Assembly (NCBI GenBank): GCA_003565055.1
Contig: PXDM01000219.1
Location: forward strand, 1 to 5,966
DNA length: 5,966 nt
Source of the DNA: Paracoccaceae bacterium
Lineage (GTDB): Bacteria; Pseudomonadota; Alphaproteobacteria; Rhodobacterales; Rhodobacteraceae
Reading direction: 5' to 3'
Under the pieces are notes generated by a model, which was not told where the DNA came from, searched no databases, and worked only from the letters and a program-made list of their open reading frames with translations. A program made the translations under genes and the position numbers. Each line of letters begins with the position of its first letter. Position 1 is the first letter of the stretch. Positions 1 to 5,412 of the stretch are shown here, in pieces.

Positions 1-907
1 AATGATCCTCAAGGCAGCCCCAATAGCGCCCGAACACCGTCTCGCGCCCGATGAAGTTCAGCGCGCCCGCGATGGGGCGGCCCTCACGCTCTGCCAGCAC
101 CAGAAGCACATCCTCGCGCATGGTCTGATGCACCAAATCGAAAAACGCCCGCGTCAGGTAAGGTGTGCCCCATTTGCGCGCGCCCGTGTCCTGATAAAAC
201 GCCCAGAACGCATCCCAATGCGCTGGCTGCAGATCGTCCCCGGCCAACTGCCGGATCGTCCCGCCAAAGCCCTGCGCTGTCGCGCGTTCCTTGCGGATCA
301 TTTTGCGCTTCCGCGATGAGAGCGCCGCCAGAAAATCATCGAATCCCGCATAACCGGGATTTTCCCAATGGAATTGCTCCGTGACCCGATGCAGGAAGCC
401 ATGCGCCTCAGCCCGCTGCGCTTCCTCGCCCATGCAAAAGGTCACATGGGCCGAGGACAGACGATTGTCCCGCGCCGTGGCGGCCATTGCCTCAAGGATC
501 GCGGCCATGCCGACCTCCTCAAAGCCCGGCAGGCAGAGAAACCGCCGTCCGGTCGCAGGGGTGAACGGCGCGGCCACCTGCAGTTTCGGGTAATACCGCC
601 CGCCCGCCCGCGCATAGGCCTGCGCAAAAGCATGGTCGAAAATATACTCGCCCTGCGAGTGGGATTTGACATACATCGGGGCCGCCGCGACCAAGCGCGC
701 GCCCTGATGCACCAGCAGATAGCGTGGATCCCATCCGCTGCCTGCGCCTACTGAGCCGGATTGCTCCAGCGCGCGCAGGAAGCGATGCGTTGTGAACGGG
801 TCAAGCGGCGGCTGCGCGCCACCGGGGTTGGCGCAGGCATCCCAATCGGATGCCGCGACCTGCCCCAGATCGCCGATGAGCGAAACCTGGAGCGCGCAGC
901 CATCCAT
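1..907 (-). CDS. FemAB-like / COG3146 (DUF482) acyltransferase, GNAT-fold, C-terminus outside window
   Basis: The frame is open from an ATG at 907-905 to the window edge, giving 302 residues with no stop, so the C-terminus is missing. It resembles the FemAB_like family (COG3146, often labelled 'peptidogalycan biosynthesis protein' or GNAT N-acetyltransferase), whose members are about 380-400 residues, so roughly 80-100 residues should lie outside. Supporting blocks are WDAC near residues 22-25, PLDPFTTHRFLRALE at 34-48, a basic SSRKRKMIRKER stretch at 197-208, the WDAFWAFYQDTGARKWG block at 231-247 and PIAGALNFIG at 278-287. No signal peptide or membrane segment is visible. The family is thought to transfer acyl or aminoacyl groups, but the substrate is unknown and the peptidoglycan link is only by FemAB resemblance. 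Its ATG shares one base with the peroxiredoxin stop (TGATG), so translation is probably coupled; there is no strong ribosome binding site of its own. Family call is firm, function is not. Confidence 0.85.
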   Translation of the reverse strand, partial: MDGCALQVSLIGDLGQVAASDWDACANPGGAQPPLDPFTTHRFLRALEQSGSVGAGSGWDPRYLLVHQGARLVAAAPMYVKSHSQGEYIFDHAFAQAYARAGGRYYPKLQVAAPFTPATGRRFLCLPGFEEVGMAAILEAMAATARDNRLSSAHVTFCMGEEAQRAEAHGFLHRVTEQFHWENPGYAGFDDFLAALSSRKRKMIRKERATAQGFGGTIRQLAGDDLQPAHWDAFWAFYQDTGARKWGTPYLTRAFFDLVHQTMREDVLLVLAEREGRPIAGALNFIGRETVFGRYWGCLEDH

Positions 908-1395
908 CACATCGCCGCCAGCAGCGCTTCACCGGCTGACACTTCGCAAGTGCCGGGGCTTTCCTCGACATTCAGGATCGAGACCACACCATCCTCGATC
1001 AGCATCGCGTAGCGCTTCGAGCGGCCCATCAGCCCCACGGGCGGCGCGTCGAAATCCATGCCGATGGCCTTGGTGAAAGCGCCCGTGCCGTCTGCGAGCA
1101 GCGTCAGCCCGGCCTCCGCCGCGCCGGTCGCCTCGCCCCAGGCTTTCATCACGAAAGGGTCGTTGACCGAGACGCAGATGATCTCGTCCACGCCCTTGCC
1201 CATGATCGCGTCTTTCGCGCTGATAAAGCTCGGCATATGGGCGGAATGGCAGGTCGGCGTGAAAGCGCCCGGCACAGCAAAGAGCACCACCTTGCGCCCG
1301 CCTGTCAGGCTCGCAAGCTCCACTTGTTCCGGCCCCTCAGTCCCCATGCGCGACAATGTTGCGTCTGGCAGTTTGTCCCCGGTCTTGATCGTCAT
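907..1395 (-). CDS. Peroxiredoxin, Prx5 (AhpE/PRDX5-like, type II) subfamily
   Basis: This is a 162-residue thiol peroxidase of normal length for the Prx5 group; it reduces hydrogen peroxide and organic hydroperoxides, presumably in the cytoplasm since no signal peptide is seen. The active-site motif PGAFTPTC is at residues 42-49, with peroxidatic Cys49 and Thr46, and a conserved-type Arg in GRSKRY at 124-129. Two further cysteines are present. Cys74 is spaced 25 residues from Cys49, as in plant type II enzymes. Cys150 in LNVEESPGTC lies close to the position of the PRDX5 resolving cysteine. The ATG at 1395-1393 is preceded by a strong GAGGAG at 1406-1401, which settles the start; a longer in-frame extension to about 2352 is antisense to the oxidoreductase and is rejected. 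It is the first gene of a leftward unit with the acyltransferase and shares a divergent promoter region with the flavoprotein gene. The electron donor (glutaredoxin, thioredoxin or other) cannot be read from the sequence. Confidence 0.95.
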   Translation of the reverse strand: MTIKTGDKLPDATLSRMGTEGPEQVELASLTGGRKVVLFAVPGAFTPTCHSAHMPSFISAKDAIMGKGVDEIICVSVNDPFVMKAWGEATGAAEAGLTLLADGTGAFTKAIGMDFDAPPVGLMGRSKRYAMLIEDGVVSILNVEESPGTCEVSAGEALLAAM

Positions 1396-1476
1396 CTTGG
1401 CTCCTCGCCTTGTTTTGGTTACTTGTTCAGGAAACATAGTGTGTCGGGCGGCAGGGGCCAGAGGGAACAAGGTCGA
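1396..1476. promoter_or_regulatory. Divergent intergenic region between peroxiredoxin and flavoprotein reductase genes
   Basis: These 81 bases must carry the leader and probably the promoters for both the leftward and rightward units. The middle is locally AT-richer than the flanks. A weak rightward -10-like CATAGT lies at 1435-1440 with TTG-rich sequence upstream (TTGTTT at 1410-1415), but the spacer of 19 is long. Leftward, TATGTT (complement of 1434-1439 area) could be a -10 without a good -35. An exact 7-base inverted repeat CTTGTTC (1422-1428) / GAACAAG (1465-1471) flanks the centre, and CCTTGTT at 1408-1414 also pairs with 1466-1472. For the rightward gene, GAGGGA (1461-1466) or AAGG (1469-1472) may be the ribosome binding site. 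Promoter assignment is a guess; the divergent arrangement itself is certain. Confidence 0.4.
1401..1406 (-). promoter_or_regulatory. Ribosome binding site of the peroxiredoxin gene
   Basis: Read on the minus strand this is GAGGAG, ending five bases before the ATG at 1395. It is the best Shine-Dalgarno match in the window and is the main reason for choosing this start over the longer open frame. Confidence 0.75.
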
Positions 1477-2679
1477 ATGAAAACAATCGCTGTGATCGGC
1501 GCAGGACAGGCCGGGGCCGCGCTGGTGGCCAAATTGCGCGCGCTCGGATTTGACGGGGAACTCATCCTGATCGGGGAAGAACCCGTGCCGCCCTATCAAC
1601 GCCCGCCGCTCTCGAAAGCCTATCTCCTGGGCGACATGGCGCTTGAGCGTCTCTTCCTGCGCCCCGAGAGCTTTTATGCCGACCAGAACATCTCGCTGCG
1701 TCTCAATACGCAGGTACAATCCATCGACCCGGCCCAGCGCGAGATCATCCTCGACGGCGCGCGCATCCGCTATGATGCGCTGGCGCTCACCACAGGCTCG
1801 ACCCCGCGCCATCTGCCGCCCGAGATCGGTGGCGCATTGCCCGGCGTCCATGTTGTCCGGGGTCTCGCCGATGTTGATGCAATGGCGCCGGAATTCCAGC
1901 CCGGTCGCCGCGTGGTCATCATCGGCGGCGGATATATCGGGTTGGAGGCCGCAGCAGTCGCCGCGAAAAAGGGGCTCGATGTCACGGTTCTGGAAATGGC
2001 GCCGCGTATCCTGAACCGCGTGGCGTGTGCGCAGACTTCCGACGCAATCCGCGCGCTCCACGCCGCGCATGGCGTGCGCATTCTTGAGGCCACGGGCCTT
2101 GCGCGCATCAACGGGACGGACCGCGTTGAGGGCGTCACGCTCAGCGATGGCACGCAGCTTGACGCGGATTTCGTGATCGCGGGGATCGGCATCCTGCCTG
2201 CGACCGCACTGGCCGAAGCGGCCGGACTGGCGCTCGAGAATGGCATCCGCACCGATGCGCAGGGCCGCACGTCGGACCCGCATATCTGGGCTGCGGGCGA
2301 TTGTGCCTCCTTCCCCTGGCAGGGCGGGCGTTTGCGGCTGGAATCGGTGCAAAACGCCATTGATCAGGCCGAGCTGGTGGCCGAAAACATGCTCGGCGCG
2401 GGCAAGACCTATGCGCCTGTGCCGTGGTTCTGGTCAGATCAATACGACCTGAAACTCCAGATCGCCGGGCTGAACACCGGCTTTGACCGCGTGATCACCC
2501 GCGAGGCCGAGGCCCGCAGCCATTGGTATTTCAAGGGCGATCAGTTCCTTGCCGTCGATGCACTGGGCGACCCGCGCGCCTTCATGGTGGCAAAACGGCT
2601 TCTGGAACAGGGGCGGAGCGTCGATCCCGAGGCGTTGGCCGATCCTGCGCTCGACCTCAAGCTCTTGCTCAAAGCATGA
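1477..2679 (+). CDS. FAD-dependent NAD(P)H oxidoreductase, ferredoxin/putidaredoxin reductase type
   Basis: This 400-residue flavoprotein is full length for the ferredoxin reductase family of oxygenase and P450 electron chains (putidaredoxin reductase, rhodocoxin reductase). Such enzymes pass electrons from NAD(P)H via FAD to a [2Fe-2S] ferredoxin. Visible elements in order are the N-terminal FAD dinucleotide motif GAGQAG at 8-13, the PPYQRPPLSK block at 38-47, a second dinucleotide motif GGGYIG at 150-155 followed by VLE with Glu173 (an acidic residue suggesting NADH over NADPH), the FAD-contacting WAAGDCA at 271-277, and the reductase C-terminal domain beginning near VPWFWSDQYD at 315-324. 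The ATG at 1477 is chosen because the Rossmann strand starts at once; upstream open frame is antisense to the peroxiredoxin. Its stop overlaps the rsmD start (ATGA). No ferredoxin, P450 or ring-hydroxylating oxygenase gene lies in the window, so the physiological partner is unknown. Confidence 0.93.
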   Translation: MKTIAVIGAGQAGAALVAKLRALGFDGELILIGEEPVPPYQRPPLSKAYLLGDMALERLFLRPESFYADQNISLRLNTQVQSIDPAQREIILDGARIRYDALALTTGSTPRHLPPEIGGALPGVHVVRGLADVDAMAPEFQPGRRVVIIGGGYIGLEAAAVAAKKGLDVTVLEMAPRILNRVACAQTSDAIRALHAAHGVRILEATGLARINGTDRVEGVTLSDGTQLDADFVIAGIGILPATALAEAAGLALENGIRTDAQGRTSDPHIWAAGDCASFPWQGGRLRLESVQNAIDQAELVAENMLGAGKTYAPVPWFWSDQYDLKLQIAGLNTGFDRVITREAEARSHWYFKGDQFLAVDALGDPRAFMVAKRLLEQGRSVDPEALADPALDLKLLLKA

Positions 2680-3251
2680 GGATCATCGGCGGCAGATCGC
2701 GCGGCCTGAAACTCGCGGAGGTCGGTGCGGGAGATGCGGGCGCGCATCTGCGCCCGACCTCGGACCGGGTGCGCGAGGCGGTCTTCAACCTGCTGATCAA
2801 CAGCCAGAACCTTTCGCTCGACGGGCTGCGCGTGCTCGATCTCTTCGCGGGCACCGGTGCGCTGGGGCTGGAGGCGCTCTCGCGCGGGGCGGCGCATTGC
2901 ACATTCGTCGATGACGGCGCGCCAGCCCGCGCGCTTCTGCGCGAGAATATCGCGAAGATGCGCGCCATGGGCGTGACGCGCGTGTTCCGCCGCGATGCCA
3001 CGGCCTTGGGCGACAATCGCGGGCCGGGTTTCGATCTGGTTTTCCTTGACCCGCCCTATGGCAAGGGGCTGGGCGCGCAGGCGCTTGCCTCGGCGCAGGC
3101 AGGAGGCTGGCTTGCTTCGAACGCGCTGATCGTCTGGGAGGAGGCCAGCCCCCAGACCCCGCCTCCGGGCTTCACGCTTGTCGACCAACGCCGCTACGGC
3201 GAGACCCATGTCACCTTCCTGCGCCTTGAGGCCCCATGCGCCCTGCCCTGA
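2676..3251 (+). CDS. rsmD: 16S rRNA (guanine(966)-N(2))-methyltransferase RsmD
   Basis: This 191-residue protein matches RsmD, the class I SAM-dependent enzyme that methylates N2 of G966 in 16S rRNA of the assembled small-subunit particle. Diagnostic features are the N-terminal MRIIGGRSRG, the RPTSDRVREAVFN block at 26-38, the SAM-binding DLFAGTGALGLEAL at 55-68, and the catalytic LDPPYG motif (DPPY at 125-128) typical of exocyclic amine methylation. Length is normal. The ATG at 2676 overlaps the oxidoreductase stop in an ATGA arrangement; there is only a poor ribosome binding site, so translation is probably coupled to the upstream gene. The open frame extends upstream to 2523, but family homology begins exactly at this ATG. 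Its 3' end overlaps the HAD gene by 16 bases. Confidence 0.96.
   Translation: MRIIGGRSRGLKLAEVGAGDAGAHLRPTSDRVREAVFNLLINSQNLSLDGLRVLDLFAGTGALGLEALSRGAAHCTFVDDGAPARALLRENIAKMRAMGVTRVFRRDATALGDNRGPGFDLVFLDPPYGKGLGAQALASAQAGGWLASNALIVWEEASPQTPPPGFTLVDQRRYGETHVTFLRLEAPCALP
3228..3231 (+). promoter_or_regulatory. Ribosome binding site for the HAD phosphatase, inside rsmD
   Basis: A GAGG core sits four bases before the ATG at 3236 and lies inside the last codons of rsmD. It supports re-initiation at this ATG in spite of the 16-base overlap. Confidence 0.5.
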
Positions 3252-3883
3252 TCATCTTCGACTGTGACGGTGTCATCGTGGACAGCGAGGGGATGGCCCA
3301 AGAGGTGTTGCGCGATCAACTCGCCAGACATGGCCTGAAGATGACGCTCGATAACGTCACAGCGACGTTCATCGGCAGCACCACAGCGGGTGTCGCGGCC
3401 AAAGCGCGCGACATGGGCGCAAGACTGCCGCCAGACTGGCCCGCGCGCTTCGACGCCGAACTCGATCAACGGCTTGCCCAAGGCGTGCCCTTGATCGCAG
3501 GCATTCCGGCCCTGCTCGACCGCTTGGATGTGGCGGCCCTGCCTTATTGCCTAGCGTCAAACGGGCGTCGCGCGAAGATGCAGACCTCACTGGGCCAACA
3601 TGACGCGATTTTCTCACGCCTGCGTCACGCACTGTTCTCCGCCGATGAGGTCGCCCGCCCCAAACCCGCGCCGGATTTGTTTCTCCATGCCGCCGCTCGG
3701 ATGGGCCATGCCCCGGAACGCTGTGTCGTGATCGAAGACAGCCCCACTGGCGCACGCGCTGCACGCGCCGCCGGGATGCGCTGCTTTGGCTACGCGCCCG
3801 AGGGCGACGGTGCGCGCCTTGTCGCTGAGGGCGCGCGGGTCTTCGACGACATGGCCCAGTTGCCGGAGATGCTGGGCCTCTGA
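3236..3883 (+). CDS. HAD-superfamily hydrolase, phosphoglycolate phosphatase/beta-phosphoglucomutase-like
   Basis: This is a complete 215-residue HAD hydrolase of subfamily IA. All four motifs are present: motif I FDCDG with nucleophile Asp9 and Asp11, motif II ASNG with Ser108, motif III RPKPAPD with Lys143, and motif IV IEDSPTG with Glu167 and Asp168, which bind Mg2+. A helical cap occupies roughly residues 17-85. These residues predict a Mg2+-dependent phosphatase acting on a small phosphorylated metabolite, via an aspartyl phosphate. The LFSADEVARPKPAPDLFL style and DGVIVDSE start resemble the YieH/6-phosphogluconate or sugar-phosphate phosphatase branch, but the substrate cannot be assigned. 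It overlaps rsmD by 16 bases in another frame and is the last gene of the rightward operon. No signal peptide; cytoplasmic. Confidence 0.92.
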   Translation: MRPALIIFDCDGVIVDSEGMAQEVLRDQLARHGLKMTLDNVTATFIGSTTAGVAAKARDMGARLPPDWPARFDAELDQRLAQGVPLIAGIPALLDRLDVAALPYCLASNGRRAKMQTSLGQHDAIFSRLRHALFSADEVARPKPAPDLFLHAAARMGHAPERCVVIEDSPTGARAARAAGMRCFGYAPEGDGARLVAEGARVFDDMAQLPEMLGL

Positions 3884-3890
3884 GCGCAGC
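3884..3890. other. Seven-base gap between convergent genes
   Basis: The HAD stop (TGA, 3881-3883) and the ThDP-enzyme stop (TAG on the minus strand, 3893-3891) face each other across seven bases. No hairpin with a U-tract was seen here or in the adjoining gene ends, so the termination signal for both units must lie within the opposing gene, be Rho-dependent, or be absent. Confidence 0.7.
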
Positions 3891-5405
3891 CTATTTCGCC
3901 AATGCCTGCGCGCCTGCAATTGTCAGCGCAGGCGAGAGCGCATCCGGGTCGAGCACCAGTTCGATCACGGCTGGCAGTTCTGACGCCTGCGCCCGCGCGA
4001 AAGCCCCCTCGAAATCCGCGGTCCGCTCGACCCGCTCGCCATGCGCACCATAGGCGCGGGCGAGTGCTGCATAATCGGGGTTGAACATCTGCGTGCCACT
4101 GACGCGCCCCGGATAGGTCTTTTCCTGATGCATGCGGATCGTGCCATATTGGCCATTGTTGCAGACGATCACCACGACATTCGCGCCATATTGCCGCGCG
4201 GTCGACAACTCGTTCAGGGTCATCTGGAAACACCCGTCGCCTGCAAAACAGATCACCGGGCGGTCAGGATGCGCAAGCTTCGCGGCAATCGCAGCCGGAA
4301 ACCCGTAGCCCATCGAGCCCGAGGTCGGCGCGAGATGCCCCGGAAAGGCGCGCGCACGCAAATAGCGATGCAGGAAGGCCGCGTAATTGCCCGCGCCATT
4401 CGTCACAATGGCCTCTTCGGGCAGCGCATCGGAGAGTTGCGCGATCACTTGCTCGAGCTTCACCGCGCCGGGTGTCTCGCGCGGGCGCACCCAGTCGAGG
4501 TAATCTTCGCGCGCTGCCCGCGTCCAGTCCGACCAATCCGCATGATCCGGCGCGTCGCGCTTCGCAAGCTTGAGGATCACATCAACCGCCGGGGCCGCCA
4601 GACCCAGATCGGGGCGGAAGACGCGGCCAAGCTCGTCAGGGTCAGGATGCACATGAATGATGGTCTTGCCCGGTGCCGCCGGATCGACCAGCGCGTAGCT
4701 GCCTGTCACGATATCGCCAAGGCGGGAGCCAAGGACCAGCAGGCAATCGGCCTCGCGCAAACGCTGTGCCAGCTTGGGGTTCATGCCGACGGCCAGATCG
4801 CCTGCGTAATTCGGGTGCAGATTGTCCATCCGGTCCATGCGCCGGAAGGTCGCGCAGACGGGCAGGCCGAAGGTCTCGGCAAAGCGCCCCAGCCCCAGCG
4901 CCGCTTCGCGCGACCAGACGGACCCGCCCGCAATGACCAGAGGGCGCTTGGCCGCGCAGAGCTTTTCGAGCACCGCGTCAAGCTGCTCGGAGCACACCGC
5001 GGGCGGTGTGGGCGCGACGGGGGCGAGGTCGGGCACATCGGCGCGCGCAGACAGGATATTCTCCGGGAGTGCCAGCACCACAGGACCGGGCCGCCCCGAT
5101 TGCGCCAGATGAAAGGCGCGGCTCAGATATTCCGGCAAGCGCTCGGTATGGTCGATCTCGGCGGCCCATTTGGCCAGCGGTTTGAAGAATTCGCGGTAAT
5201 TGACCTCTTGGAACGCCTCGCGGTCGCGGTGGCGGTTGTCGATCTGGCCCACGAACATGATGAGCGGCGTCGAATCCTGTCGCGCCACATGGATGCCCGC
5301 GCTGGCATTGCAGGCCCCCGGCCCGCGCGTGACGAAAACGATCCCTGGCTCGCCGGTTAGCTTGGCATGCGCTTCCGCCATCATCGCGGCCCCGCCTTCA
5401 TGGCG
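3891..5405 (-). CDS. Thiamine diphosphate-dependent enzyme, acetolactate synthase (IlvB)-like superfamily, N-terminus lost at junction
   Basis: About 504 residues are readable, ending at TAG 3893-3891; relatives are near 550, so some 45-50 N-terminal residues are missing. Numbered from the arginine at the break, the catalytic ThDP glutamate is in RHEGG (residue 3), FVTRGPGA lies at 24-31 and DREAFQE at 61-67, completing most of the PYR domain. The middle domain carries LGSRLGDIVTG at 225-235, matching the FAD-contact region of acetolactate synthases. The PP domain has TSGSMGYGFPAA at 361-372 and the ThDP/Mg2+ motif GDG (389-391) through NN (416-417). Cofactor and fold are therefore well supported. 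Reaction is not: the tryptophan that favours 2-ketobutyrate in true acetohydroxyacid synthases appears replaced (His426 in GTIRMHQE), and no ilvH regulatory subunit gene is adjacent. It could be a catabolic 2-oxoacid decarboxylase or carboligase. The minus frame stays open to 5963, but the residues beyond the break show no resemblance to the family. Confidence 0.88.
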   Translation of the reverse strand, partial: RHEGGAAMMAEAHAKLTGEPGIVFVTRGPGACNASAGIHVARQDSTPLIMFVGQIDNRHRDREAFQEVNYREFFKPLAKWAAEIDHTERLPEYLSRAFHLAQSGRPGPVVLALPENILSARADVPDLAPVAPTPPAVCSEQLDAVLEKLCAAKRPLVIAGGSVWSREAALGLGRFAETFGLPVCATFRRMDRMDNLHPNYAGDLAVGMNPKLAQRLREADCLLVLGSRLGDIVTGSYALVDPAAPGKTIIHVHPDPDELGRVFRPDLGLAAPAVDVILKLAKRDAPDHADWSDWTRAAREDYLDWVRPRETPGAVKLEQVIAQLSDALPEEAIVTNGAGNYAAFLHRYLRARAFPGHLAPTSGSMGYGFPAAIAAKLAHPDRPVICFAGDGCFQMTLNELSTARQYGANVVVIVCNNGQYGTIRMHQEKTYPGRVSGTQMFNPDYAALARAYGAHGERVERTADFEGAFARAQASELPAVIELVLDPDALSPALTIAGAQALAK

Positions 5406-5412
5406 GAGGCCG
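5400..5412. other. Probable breakpoint or assembly junction
   Basis: Leftward, homology to ThDP enzymes stops just before RHEGG, in which the two preceding residues (Gly-Leu, 5411-5406) already fit poorly. Rightward, a WD40 repeat begins mid-repeat at about 5406-5412. Both genes would need sequence on the far side of the point for their N-termini. Arginine codons differ: the oxidoreductase uses CGC for 20 of 28 with no CGA or AGG, whereas the fragment at 5400-5966 uses CGC for 4 of 14 and CGA or AGG for 4. No terminal inverted repeats, integrase gene or tRNA end were seen, so no mobile element explains it. Confidence 0.75.

Noticed and set aside
2..754. Several plus-strand open frames of 70-128 residues at the left end
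   Set aside because: All lie antisense to the continuous FemAB-like frame and have no recognisable content.
1237..1476. Plus-strand 80-residue extension upstream of the flavoprotein reductase
   Set aside because: It is antisense to the peroxiredoxin, and the FAD-binding strand begins immediately at the ATG at 1477.
1396..2352. Minus-strand N-terminal extension of the peroxiredoxin to 481 residues
   Set aside because: It lies antisense to the well-supported flavoprotein gene and divergent leader, and the peroxiredoxin has its own GAGGAG ribosome binding site and normal length from 1395.
2541..3209. Minus-strand open frame of 222 residues opposite rsmD
   Set aside because: Shadow of rsmD with low-complexity basic composition and no motif.
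4041..5360. Plus-strand 439-residue open frame opposite the ThDP enzyme
   Set aside because: Composition is Arg/Ala/His-rich with no recognisable domain; the opposite strand carries continuous ThDP-enzyme motifs.
5400..5412. Insertion sequence or integrative-element boundary
   Set aside because: No terminal inverted repeat, target duplication, tRNA end or transposase/integrase coding was seen near the breakpoint within the window.
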